Shown piece by piece: positions 1-6,730 of a DNA stretch of 9,571 nt; positions within the stretch are counted from its first letter, which is position 1; the number at the start of each line of letters is the position of its first letter. Location: positions 1 to 9,571 of the forward strand of contig CBINFS010000075.1 in assembly GCA_966250015.1 (NCBI GenBank), read 5' to 3'. A program made the position numbers and the translations under genes. The notes under the pieces are model-generated. The model was not told where the DNA came from and searched no databases. It saw only the letters and a program-made list of their open reading frames with translations. Source of the stretch: CBINFS01 sp966250015. GTDB lineage: Bacteria > Bacteroidota > Rhodothermia > Rhodothermales > DASSAV01.

Positions 1-198
1 ATCAACAAGCAAACCGGCCAGAACGGGAATGCCTACGACCCACAATATGACCTCGGACGAGTCCCCCTCTCGATCTCGTCACTCGTCGATCCCGTCGAGC
101 TTTTCACCATCGAGATCCTGGAAACGGAACTGGGCGGCGAGCTGCACTTCAAATGGGACCTGATCGAGTTCGGCGTGGCGTTCAGGGTGATCGACTGA
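1..198 (+). CDS. DUF2911 family protein, C-terminal fragment
   Basis: The last 65 codons of an open frame that enters from the left edge and ends at TGA 196-198. The start lies outside the window. The fragment runs from a NKQTGQ stretch through YDPQYDLGRV and PVELFTIEI to a tryptophan-containing beta strand (LHFKWD) and a short hydrophobic end. This order matches, from memory, the C-terminal half of DUF2911 proteins: an Asn-Lys-x-x-Gly stretch, a Tyr-Asp segment, a strand with Pro-Val-Glu-x-Phe-Thr-Ile, then Leu-x-x-x-Trp. The family is common in Bacteroidota, usually secreted or periplasmic, and of unknown function. The signal peptide cannot be seen here. The gene converges on the HD gene, with only 9 bases between the two stop codons, so no separate terminator fits in the gap. 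Family assignment is fairly sure; function is unknown. Confidence 0.72.
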   Translation: MNKQTGQNGNAYDPQYDLGRVPLSISSLVDPVELFTIEILETELGGELHFKWDLIEFGVAFRVID

Positions 199-207
199 AC
201 GCCGATT

Positions 208-1389
208 TCAGGCGACGAAGACGAAGAGGACAATGAACAACACGACGCTCACGCTGAGACCGGCCATAAAGACCGTGTAGGAGAGCCAGAGGAGGCGGTA
301 TTTCTTCGAGAGCACCTGGCCGAGCGAGTGAATGTCGGCGATCATGTTGTTGTAGAGCCTGTTCTCGTCCCCCATCAGCTCTTTGACGCCGATGGTGAAG
401 TCGTCGAGCGACATGTTCACGAAATTGCCGAAGAACAGGATGTTCGCCCGGTCCCGACGCACGTCATCGATGGTGAACACCTTGCTCGTGACTTTGGGCC
501 GTGCACTCAGGATGGCGAACACGGTGGCGGCGAGCGACGTGATCAGCAGTACGCCCGACGGCGCCAGGAGCCACGGACTGGCCGCCAGGCGCGACGACAC
601 AAACGAGATGATGATCGACATCAGGATCGCGTTGACGCTGATCATGATGTTGGCCTTGCTGTCGGCGATCGAGCTCAGGTTGATGTGGTTCCGGTAGGTT
701 GAGCGGAACATCGTCTGTATCCCGCGTGATGACACCGTCCGGGTACCGGTCTCCTCGGGTACGTCCGTTTTGCTTTCAAGCAGGCCGGCGAGGATTTTCT
801 GCTGCTCGCGCAGGTTCTTTTGCCAGCTTTTCTGGTATTTTTCTTTCGCGTAATCGGTATAGAACTCAACCGTGGTCAGGAAGTCGAGCTGCGCCTCGGC
901 CCATTCCTGGTCGGTGTACGTGCAGCCCAGGTGGGTTTCCCACTCTTTCCGGAGCTTTTCACCCACCTTGAAGAATTTCTTTTTGCCCACGTGGGAGCGG
1001 TCGGCGTCGTGGATGACCATTTCGCCGATGGTTTTCGGCACGTAGGCGGCGTGGGTGGCGTTGATGAAAGCGGCAACCTGCTCGATGTCCCGCTCGGGCA
1101 CACCGCGGCCGGACAGGAACTCGCGGGCGATCTGGATGCCGGCTTCTTCGTGGTTTTCGAACGTGTGGATGTAGCCGGTGTCGTGAAACCACGCGGCGAG
1201 CGTGACTAGCTGGAGGTCGCGGCGCGACAGGCCGACGTTGCGGCCAATTTTGTCGGCTTCGTTCGCGACGTCGGCGGTGTGGCTGTAGGTGTGATAAGTA
1301 ACGGTGGAGGGAAGGCGGTCTCTGAATAGCCGGTAGACGTAAGCCGAGGCCTCTCGAACGATGGGGTCAACCTGTACGATTGCTGGCAT
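208..1389 (-). CDS. HD-domain phosphohydrolase fused to a PycTM/DUF5706-like membrane module
   Basis: A 393-residue protein in two parts. Residues about 25-180 form an HD-superfamily metal hydrolase: YHTYSHTADV (H33, H37), WFHDTGY with the HD pair H69-D70, NHEEAG (H80, E81), NATH (H113) and HDADRSHVG (D128, D130). The order fits small HD hydrolases that cleave nucleotide or other phosphoesters. A polar linker (about 181-225) follows. Residues about 228-393 resemble the Pycsar-effector membrane domain: RNHINLSSIADSKANIMIS leads into a hydrophobic helix (about 246-265), a second helix (274-294) followed by ARPKV, the motif NILFFGNFVNMS (316-327), and a last helix (369-392). The HD part is therefore probably cytoplasmic and membrane-tethered. 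The ATG at 1387-1389 is the natural start, although no good Shine-Dalgarno precedes it. The gene is alone on its strand; its neighbours are a converging DUF2911 gene and a divergent lipoprotein gene. No nucleotide cyclase is adjacent. The substrate is unknown; a defence role is possible but not shown. Confidence 0.88.
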   Translation of the reverse strand: MPAIVQVDPIVREASAYVYRLFRDRLPSTVTYHTYSHTADVANEADKIGRNVGLSRRDLQLVTLAAWFHDTGYIHTFENHEEAGIQIAREFLSGRGVPERDIEQVAAFINATHAAYVPKTIGEMVIHDADRSHVGKKKFFKVGEKLRKEWETHLGCTYTDQEWAEAQLDFLTTVEFYTDYAKEKYQKSWQKNLREQQKILAGLLESKTDVPEETGTRTVSSRGIQTMFRSTYRNHINLSSIADSKANIMISVNAILMSIIISFVSSRLAASPWLLAPSGVLLITSLAATVFAILSARPKVTSKVFTIDDVRRDRANILFFGNFVNMSLDDFTIGVKELMGDENRLYNNMIADIHSLGQVLSKKYRLLWLSYTVFMAGLSVSVVLFIVLFVFVA

Positions 1390-1423
1390 TCGGGTCTGAT
1401 CAGGATCTCTTCGCGATGACGGG

Positions 1424-1431
1424 TAGTTTTG
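1424..1431 (+). promoter_or_regulatory. Candidate Bacteroidota-type -7 promoter element
   Basis: TAGTTTTG fits the TAnnTTTG consensus of the Bacteroidota primary sigma factor perfectly. It sits 42 bases before the ATG of the lipoprotein gene, in the 84-base divergent spacer. No clear TTTG element is visible 19-21 bases further upstream, so the call rests on one half of the promoter and on position. It would drive the rightward gene; no comparable element was found for the leftward HD gene. Confidence 0.35.
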
Positions 1432-1473
1432 CTACAAAATGGCGGGTCTGCTCAATTGTTCGCCCCTAATTGA

Positions 1474-2436
1474 ATGAATTGTCGATACTTTGTCAATGCG
1501 GCGTGGCTCATGCTGCTGATTATCGTTGCCGCCGGGTGTGGGGGAGCCGAAGATATTCCTCAGCCGCTCGTCACATCCGATTCGACGCTGTCCTACACGT
1601 TCGATAGCCCTACACGTACGGTCAGGCTGCCGACGGAGCTCAAGGAGATCTCCGGGATCGCAATACTCGACGAGCATCACGTCGTGGCAGTCCAGGACGA
1701 GGAAGGGATCCTGTTCGTTGTCGACCTGCAAACGGGTAATCCCGTGGAACAATGGAAGTTCGGTGGCAGGCGTGATTACGAGGACCTGGTGCTGCTGAAC
1801 GACACGGTGTACGTCATCGAGAGCGACGGAACGCTTTACGAGGTAACCGGGTGGAGGGGGCCGAACGCGACGACGCGGGAGATTGACACCGGCCTCAGCA
1901 GCCGGTACGACACCGAAGGCTTGGCCTACGACGCCGGGCGCCTGTTCATCGGATGCAAGGAGTACCCGGGTGACAATCTGGAGGGCTACCGGGCCGTGTA
2001 CGCCTTCGACGTCGCCGCGGAGCGGCTGATCGAGAAGCCCGCGTATCTCCTGTCGATCGAGGAGATGGCGCCCTACGCCCGTGCCGCTCAGCCGCGTGAC
2101 CTTGAAGGGAAGCTGCGTGCGCTCATCGAGGGCAGGCTGTACGAGTTCGGCATACAACCATCTGCCCTCGCCTTTCATCCGATAACAGGCGAGCTGTACG
2201 TGCTGTCGGCTGAAACCAAGGCGATTGCCGTCCTCGGGCGCGACGGCCGGCTGCGTCACGTGCACCTGCTCCCGCAGGCTCTTTTCAGGCAACCCGAAGG
2301 GATGGCGTTCTACCCGAACGGCGACCTCCTCATTTCGAACGAAATCAACGTGGGCCCCGCCACCATCCACCTGTTCACCTATCGCCGGGAAGCTGCGCCA
2401 AAAGTCAAAACAGAAAGCCAAAAAGCGACGGGATAA
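1474..2436 (+). CDS. Lipoprotein beta-propeller, SdiA-regulated (YjiK-like) family
   Basis: A 320-residue predicted lipoprotein. The N-terminus has a hydrophobic stretch (residues 9-20) ending in a lipobox VAAGC with Cys22, so the mature protein should be lipid-anchored in the envelope. The rest is rich in beta strands with recurring blade-like openings: KEISGIAIL (57-65), DYEDLVLL (101-108), DTEGLAYD (146-153), QPSALAFH (228-235) and QPEGMAFYPNGDLLISNE (273-290). This repeated Glu-Gly-Leu/Met-Ala theme, with a VQDEEG segment (73-78), fits the SdiA-regulated (PF06977) propellers and the related esterase-like phytase propellers. The biochemical role of these families is poorly defined. The start at 1474 gives a complete signal sequence; no strong Shine-Dalgarno is present. 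Acidic residues shortly after the Cys (A25-E26-D27) might affect surface export, but this is speculative. The gene is followed in the same direction by the phosphatase-barrel gene after 139 bases. Confidence 0.82.
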   Translation: MNCRYFVNAAWLMLLIIVAAGCGGAEDIPQPLVTSDSTLSYTFDSPTRTVRLPTELKEISGIAILDEHHVVAVQDEEGILFVVDLQTGNPVEQWKFGGRRDYEDLVLLNDTVYVIESDGTLYEVTGWRGPNATTREIDTGLSSRYDTEGLAYDAGRLFIGCKEYPGDNLEGYRAVYAFDVAAERLIEKPAYLLSIEEMAPYARAAQPRDLEGKLRALIEGRLYEFGIQPSALAFHPITGELYVLSAETKAIAVLGRDGRLRHVHLLPQALFRQPEGMAFYPNGDLLISNEINVGPATIHLFTYRREAAPKVKTESQKATG

Positions 2437-2493
2437 AATCAGCCGGCCTCCCTGCTTTCATGCGCCAGACCTTGCTGGATATCATTAGCTTTT

Positions 2494-2501
2494 TACGTTT
2501 T
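2494..2501 (+). promoter_or_regulatory. Weak candidate promoter element before the phosphatase-barrel gene
   Basis: TACGTTTT matches TAnnTTTG at every fixed position except the last base. A CTTG (2471-2474) lies 19 bases upstream, which resembles the TTTG -33 element at the usual spacing. It lies 74 bases before the TTG start, in a local AT-rich patch. Such short matches arise easily by chance, so this is only a candidate; the large gene could instead be read through from the lipoprotein gene. Confidence 0.22.
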
Positions 2502-2509
2502 ATTACCGA

Positions 2510-2526
2510 CCACACATGAAGTGTGG
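2510..2526 (+). other. Small perfect hairpin in the leader of the phosphatase-barrel gene
   Basis: CCACAC (2510-2515) and GTGTGG (2521-2526) pair perfectly around a five-base loop. No run of T follows on either strand, so it does not look like an intrinsic terminator. It lies between the weak promoter candidate and the TTG start, and could be an operator-like palindrome, an mRNA leader structure, or chance. Confidence 0.3.
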
Positions 2527-2575
2527 CGTTCTAGATGAACCCAAAATCCGCAGCTGATCCTGGTCGCGTCCAGCA

Positions 2576-5500
2576 TTGAAACGTAAAACCCATCTGTTGC
2601 CGCTGGTTCTGCTCCTGTTTTTGGCAGGTTGCAGGTCCACCGGGGGCTTCATCATTCCGGAGCCGGTCGATCCCGAGAAGGAGATGCCGGCCGACTCGGC
2701 GCTTGCCTTCACCGTCTACCTGATCGGAGACGCCGGGGGATCACCGCCGGACGGGACGGCGCCGGCCATTCGCCTGCTCGGCACTTACCTCAAAAACGAA
2801 CGGCCGAACAGCGCCGTCGTTTTTCTGGGCGACAACATCTACGAAAGCGGTATGCCGCCCGTCACCGCCCCTGAACGAGAGCTCGCCGAGCACCGGATCA
2901 ACGAGCAGATCAAGATCGTGAAGGATTATCCGGGACAGGTAGTCTTCATTCCCGGCAATCACGATTGGGGCGGAGAGGGAATAGGGGGCAGTGTTGAAAC
3001 GCTCAGGCGGCAAGAGGCTTACGTCGAAGCGGCTCTCGACAGCGCCAACGTGTTTCTGCCCGACGATGGTTTCCCCGGGCCGGTCGAGGTAGAGCTGTCC
3101 GACGAGCTGCTGCTGGTCGCCCTCGACACGCAATGGTGGCTCGAAAACGTCAAAACGTACGGCGACACCGGGCAGTACGAGCTCGAACAAGAAGGCGAGT
3201 TCCTAATCGAGCTGCACTACGTGCTCGATCGGCACGAGGAAAAGGACAAAATCATCGTCGCTCACCACCCCCTCTTTTCGATCTCTTCGCACGGGGGGAT
3301 CATCCCGCTCGAAGGGATCATGGATCCCGTGGAGTTTTTCGTCAGGCGTTTTCTGGGGACACCTCAGGACCTCTCGAACCACAAGTACCGGCGCCTGCGG
3401 CAGGGCATGCTCGACATCATCGCCCGGCACGACGGGTTGGTCTACGCAGCCGGACACGACCACAATCTCCAGTACTTCCAGCACGGAAGCCAGCACCACA
3501 TCGTGAGCGGTTCGGGGAGCAAGCTTAGCCCCGTCAGCAAAGGGCGCGGCTCTGCGTTTACCGCCGCCGAGCTTGGCTTCGCGATCCTCCGATACTACAC
3601 CGACGGATCGATTTGGCTTGAGTTCGTCGCTTCCCGGGAGGACGGCAACGTGGGCGAAACCCTCTACCTGAACCGCATCCGAAAAGGGGACCGGCCGCTC
3701 GTCGCTTACGTTTCGCCCGACGAAGCGGAAGAATTGCTCGCTCAGTCGACTAGCTCGAACGAGGTTTCGTCCGAGCCTGAACTGGAGGAGAAAAAGAAGA
3801 AAGACGCCCAAAAGCCGAAGCCCGACACAAACGGTGAAGTGCAGGAGCCCTATTCGTTCTTCAGCGCCGGTACCGTCGTGAGGAGCGCGGGTGATGGCTA
3901 CGGCGTGAGCAGGTTAGGCGCGTTTTTCCTGGGCGATCGCTATCGCAAGGTCTGGGAGATCCCGGTCACCGTTCCCATCATCGACCTCGAGCGAACGGCG
4001 GGAGGCCTGACGCCGCTGAGGGTCGGCGGTGGCTTGCAGACCAAGTCGTTGCGCCTGAAGGGCGGAGACGGGGACGAATACGTGCTCAGGTCGATCGTAA
4101 AGGATCCCGCCCGCTCGATCCCTGAATACCTCCGGCGGACGATCGCGCAGGACGTCGCACAGGACCATGCATCTGCCATGCACCCGTATGGCGCCTTTGT
4201 GCTTCCCGACCTCGCACGGGCTGCCGGCATCTACTACACAGAGCCCACCCTCGTTGTCGTACCCGATTCCCCGCGGCTCGGTCGGTACCGGAGCGAGTTT
4301 GCCGACATGCTTGCACTGTTCGAGGTGCGAGCCGATGAGGATCAGTCCGACGAGGCTCGTTTCGGGTACGCCGAAAACGTCATCGGCTCGCCCAAGCTGT
4401 TTGAGAACCTGGCCGAAGACAACGACGAGCGGGTGGACGAACGTGCATTCGCCCGGGCACGCCTCTTCGACATGCTCATCGGCGACTGGGACCGCCACAA
4501 GGACCAGTGGCGGTGGTCCGAGTTCGACGTCACGCCGGGCAAGATCTTCAGGCCCATACCCCGGGACCGGGACTTCGCCTTTTTCAAGTTTGACGGCCTG
4601 TTGGCCCGGCTGGCGAGGTGGTCCGGCATACCGGTATTCAGACGGTTCACCCTGTTCGACGAGCACTACGGTGACCTGATCGGTCTGAACTTCAACGGCG
4701 CCGCGCTCGACCGCCGCCTCACGTCGAGCCTCACACGCGAGGATTGGATCGAGATAGCCGACTCGGTCCGCATCGGCGTCACCGATGAGGTGATCGAGCA
4801 GGCCATCCGCAAGTGGCCGGAGCCGGTCTTCGAGTACCACGGCGAGGACATCATCCGGATCCTCAAAGCGCGGAGGGACAAGCTGCCGGACGTGGCCTCG
4901 AAGTACTACAAGATTCTCGCCCGGACGGTGGACGTCGTTGGCTCGGACAAGCACGAGCGCTTCGAGGTGACCCGCCTCGACGACGATCGCACCGAGGTGG
5001 TCATGTACAAGACCAAAAAGGAGGGCGACATCGACCGCGAGCTGTTCCGCCGCATCTTCTTCACCGGCGAGACCGAGGAGGTTCGCCTGTACGGCCTCGA
5101 CGGGAACGATCAGTTCGTCGTGAAGGGTAACGTGCGGAGGGGCATTCGCGTCCGGGCCATTGGAGGGCAGGGTCCGGACCGGTTCGTCGATAGCTCGAGG
5201 GTCAGGGGACCCTCGAATATGACGTATTTTTACGACACTGAGGCGGGAAACGAGTTCCTGGCAGCCGGCCCCAATACGCGCATCGAGCGATCGAACGACC
5301 CGTACAACAACGTGTACGAGATGCTCCGCTACGAGCAGGACCTCTGGCAGCCGGCCATTACGTTCGACCAGAACTCGACGGACGGCTTCATATTCGGTGT
5401 AGGGTTCCGGCACTTCAAAAGTGGTTTCCGGAAATCACCTTACGCCTCCCGCCACGCCGTGACGGTTGATTATGGAACCGGGTCGAAACGGTTCGGAATC

Positions 5501-6358
5501 GATTATTCGGGTCGGTTCACGGAGATCTGGGGCAAATGGAGCGCGTCGCTTGATGCTGAGGCGATCGACGCGAGAGACTTCAAGCACTTCTACGGCATCG
5601 GGAACGAGACTCGGCTTGAAAACCGGGACTTTTTCCACGCCCGCGTAGGCCAGATCCTTGTCGACGCCTCCCTCTACCGAAACGTACTGCCGTTTTCGAC
5701 CCTCCGGTTCGGCCCGACCTTTTCTCTGACGACCGTAGACTCGCTCGTCGGACGCCCGCCGACGCTTTACAGCCGCGACGATTTCATCGACAAGTACTAC
5801 GCGGGCGCGTACGCCTCGTTTGAAGTCGACGGCACCGACACGCTCGCCGCAACGCAGTCCGGGATGCGGTGGCACAATCGGGTCGATCTCAACTTTGGCG
5901 TGCGCAACACGAACGACGTTTTCGCCCGGTTTACGTCCGAGCTGAGCTACTTCTACACGTTCTTCCACCCCGAGCTGATCACGCTCGGCGTTCGGTTGGG
6001 CGGCGCCGTCAACGTTGGTGATTTTTCCTTCTATCAGGCCAATACGCTCGGGGGGCAGGTCAACCTCCGGGGTTACCACCGCAACCGTTTCTCCGGCCGA
6101 AGCGCGGCCTACCTGAATACCGACCTGCGCGTCAGGCTGTTCGACTTCAACGCCTACCTGGCGCGAGGCGAAGGCGGCGTGCTCGGCTTCGCCGACGTGG
6201 GACGGGTGTGGGCTGACGACGAAGACAGCGGCAAGTGGCACCCCGGCACCGGCTTCGGCCTATGGCTCACCCCGTTCTATCAGCTCGTCTTGACCGTCAC
6301 CGTCGAGTTTTCGCCCGAGAGCACGCTCTTCGACGTATCGCTCGGGTTTCTATTCTGA
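2576..6358 (+). CDS. Purple-acid-phosphatase-like / kinase-like / Omp85-like barrel fusion protein
   Basis: A 1260-residue envelope protein. It begins at TTG 2576-2578: an in-frame stop lies at 2555-2557, and this start gives a full lipoprotein signal (MKRK, hydrophobic core, LAGC with Cys19). Residues about 44-355 are a metallophosphatase closest to the ACP5/TRAP type of purple acid phosphatase: IGDAGG (D52), GDNIYESG (D86, Y89), GNHDW (N128, H129), HHP (H230) and GHDHNLQY (H294, H296). A charged low-complexity linker spans about 383-425. Residues about 440-780 hold SLRLKGGDGDEYVLRSI (491-507), IGDWDRHKDQW (635-645) and PIPRDRDFAFF (660-670), which resemble the lysine strand, catalytic loop and metal-binding loop of CotH/HipA-like kinases. 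Two RTX-like nonapeptides follow (840-848, 863-871). From about 925 to the final Phe1260 alternating strands form a barrel with an NLRGY motif (1163-1167), like the Omp85 L6 loop. The phosphatase call is strong, the barrel good, the kinase fold an inference. Bacteroidota have long proteins annotated as metallophosphatase with a surface-antigen end; the substrate is unknown. The enzymatic parts probably sit in the periplasm. Confidence 0.87.
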   Translation: MKRKTHLLPLVLLLFLAGCRSTGGFIIPEPVDPEKEMPADSALAFTVYLIGDAGGSPPDGTAPAIRLLGTYLKNERPNSAVVFLGDNIYESGMPPVTAPERELAEHRINEQIKIVKDYPGQVVFIPGNHDWGGEGIGGSVETLRRQEAYVEAALDSANVFLPDDGFPGPVEVELSDELLLVALDTQWWLENVKTYGDTGQYELEQEGEFLIELHYVLDRHEEKDKIIVAHHPLFSISSHGGIIPLEGIMDPVEFFVRRFLGTPQDLSNHKYRRLRQGMLDIIARHDGLVYAAGHDHNLQYFQHGSQHHIVSGSGSKLSPVSKGRGSAFTAAELGFAILRYYTDGSIWLEFVASREDGNVGETLYLNRIRKGDRPLVAYVSPDEAEELLAQSTSSNEVSSEPELEEKKKKDAQKPKPDTNGEVQEPYSFFSAGTVVRSAGDGYGVSRLGAFFLGDRYRKVWEIPVTVPIIDLERTAGGLTPLRVGGGLQTKSLRLKGGDGDEYVLRSIVKDPARSIPEYLRRTIAQDVAQDHASAMHPYGAFVLPDLARAAGIYYTEPTLVVVPDSPRLGRYRSEFADMLALFEVRADEDQSDEARFGYAENVIGSPKLFENLAEDNDERVDERAFARARLFDMLIGDWDRHKDQWRWSEFDVTPGKIFRPIPRDRDFAFFKFDGLLARLARWSGIPVFRRFTLFDEHYGDLIGLNFNGAALDRRLTSSLTREDWIEIADSVRIGVTDEVIEQAIRKWPEPVFEYHGEDIIRILKARRDKLPDVASKYYKILARTVDVVGSDKHERFEVTRLDDDRTEVVMYKTKKEGDIDRELFRRIFFTGETEEVRLYGLDGNDQFVVKGNVRRGIRVRAIGGQGPDRFVDSSRVRGPSNMTYFYDTEAGNEFLAAGPNTRIERSNDPYNNVYEMLRYEQDLWQPAITFDQNSTDGFIFGVGFRHFKSGFRKSPYASRHAVTVDYGTGSKRFGIDYSGRFTEIWGKWSASLDAEAIDARDFKHFYGIGNETRLENRDFFHARVGQILVDASLYRNVLPFSTLRFGPTFSLTTVDSLVGRPPTLYSRDDFIDKYYAGAYASFEVDGTDTLAATQSGMRWHNRVDLNFGVRNTNDVFARFTSELSYFYTFFHPELITLGVRLGGAVNVGDFSFYQANTLGGQVNLRGYHRNRFSGRSAAYLNTDLRVRLFDFNAYLARGEGGVLGFADVGRVWADDEDSGKWHPGTGFGLWLTPFYQLVLTVTVEFSPESTLFDVSLGFLF

Positions 6359-6521
6359 ATATGGCTGTACAGTACGCAGATGGGCGCGGATGACTTCTTG
6401 AGAGTCAGACAGAGGGCGGGACGCTCAGTGTTACTAACGACCTGCCAAATATGTCATCTGGCGGAGATCCAAGAAACGGTTTTGTTAGTCTTCAGCGTTT
6501 GGCCTCTCTCAACCGACCAAT

Positions 6522-6557
6522 AGATTCCGGATCAAGTCCCTCCCCTGTCCAAGGGAG
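6522..6557. repeat. Dispersed repeat fragment sharing a 12-mer with the right-end element
   Basis: CGGATCAAGTCC at 6528-6539 is identical to 9550-9561 in the inverted-end element at the right of the window. It runs straight into CTCCC (6540-6544) and GGGAG (6553-6557), a short inverted pair. The GATTCCGGATCAAGTCC style is typical of bacterial intergenic palindromic repeats. It is probably a degraded or truncated copy. Confidence 0.5.
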
Positions 6558-6605
6558 CAATTTGTTGCGCCCTTGCCACCCTCGGAGCCAACCAGACGGG
6601 AAGCA

Positions 6606-6641
6606 CTTCGGGAAGATTCCTCGCTGTCGCTCGGAATGACA
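6606..6641 (-). repeat. Dispersed intergenic repeat (ATTCCGAGC...GGAAT type)
   Basis: Read on the minus strand this begins TGTCATTCCGAGCGACAGCG and continues through GAGGAATC to CCCGAAG. This sequence type recurs between genes in many bacterial genomes, and its spurious translation, with peptides such as CHSERQRG, is commonly seen. ATTCC (6616-6620) and GGAAT (6633-6637) form inverted ends inside it. Genome-wide copy number cannot be counted from this window. Confidence 0.6.
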
Positions 6642-6696
6642 AATAGAGAGGTACGGGTAAGTATCTGACCTCACTGCTATTGCCATCGCTCCACTA

Positions 6697-6730
6697 TGTC
6701 ATCCCGAATCCCGCAAAGCGGGTGAGTGAA
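6697..6730 (+). repeat. Second dispersed-repeat fragment with a tight hairpin
   Basis: It starts TGTCATCCCGA (6697-6707), which is the reverse complement of 6631-6641 with one mismatch, so the two units point away from each other around 55 bases. It includes a perfect CCCGC-AAA-GCGGG hairpin at 6710-6722. No T run follows, so it is a repeat hairpin rather than a terminator. Confidence 0.55.

Noticed and set aside
820..1209. A 129-codon plus-strand open frame opposite the HD domain
   Set aside because: The minus strand encodes intact HD motifs across this interval, so the plus frame is an antisense shadow.
1..1473. A complete Pycsar defence operon
   Set aside because: Only the membrane-effector-like domain is present. 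The neighbours are a DUF2911 gene and a propeller lipoprotein, with no adenylate/guanylate-cyclase-like gene and no cyclic-nucleotide-binding domain.
1432..2421. A 329-codon minus-strand open frame over the propeller lipoprotein
   Set aside because: The plus-strand product has a lipobox and repeated propeller motifs. The minus frame shows no known motif and mirrors the plus codons.
3914..5413. A 499-codon open frame on the minus strand inside the large phosphatase-barrel gene
   Set aside because: The opposite frame has recognisable domain motifs throughout. The minus product is full of Val, Arg, Glu and Leu with no family signature, as expected of a shadow frame in GC-rich DNA.
5435..6241. 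A 268-codon minus-strand open frame opposite the barrel region
   Set aside because: No signature, low-complexity Val/Arg/Glu composition, and the barrel strands with NLRGY are clear on the plus strand.
6359..6430. A terminator directly after the phosphatase-barrel gene
   Set aside because: The palindromes there (CTGTACAG, TGACT/AGTCA) are short and are not followed by a T run.
6492..6686. A 64-codon minus-strand frame with the peptide CHSERQRGIFPK
   Set aside because: This peptide is the usual spurious translation of a dispersed intergenic repeat. There is no support for a real gene.
6606..6730. A short CRISPR-like array
   Set aside because: The units differ in length and orientation, there are no equal-size spacers, and no cas gene is present; this is a palindromic-repeat cluster.
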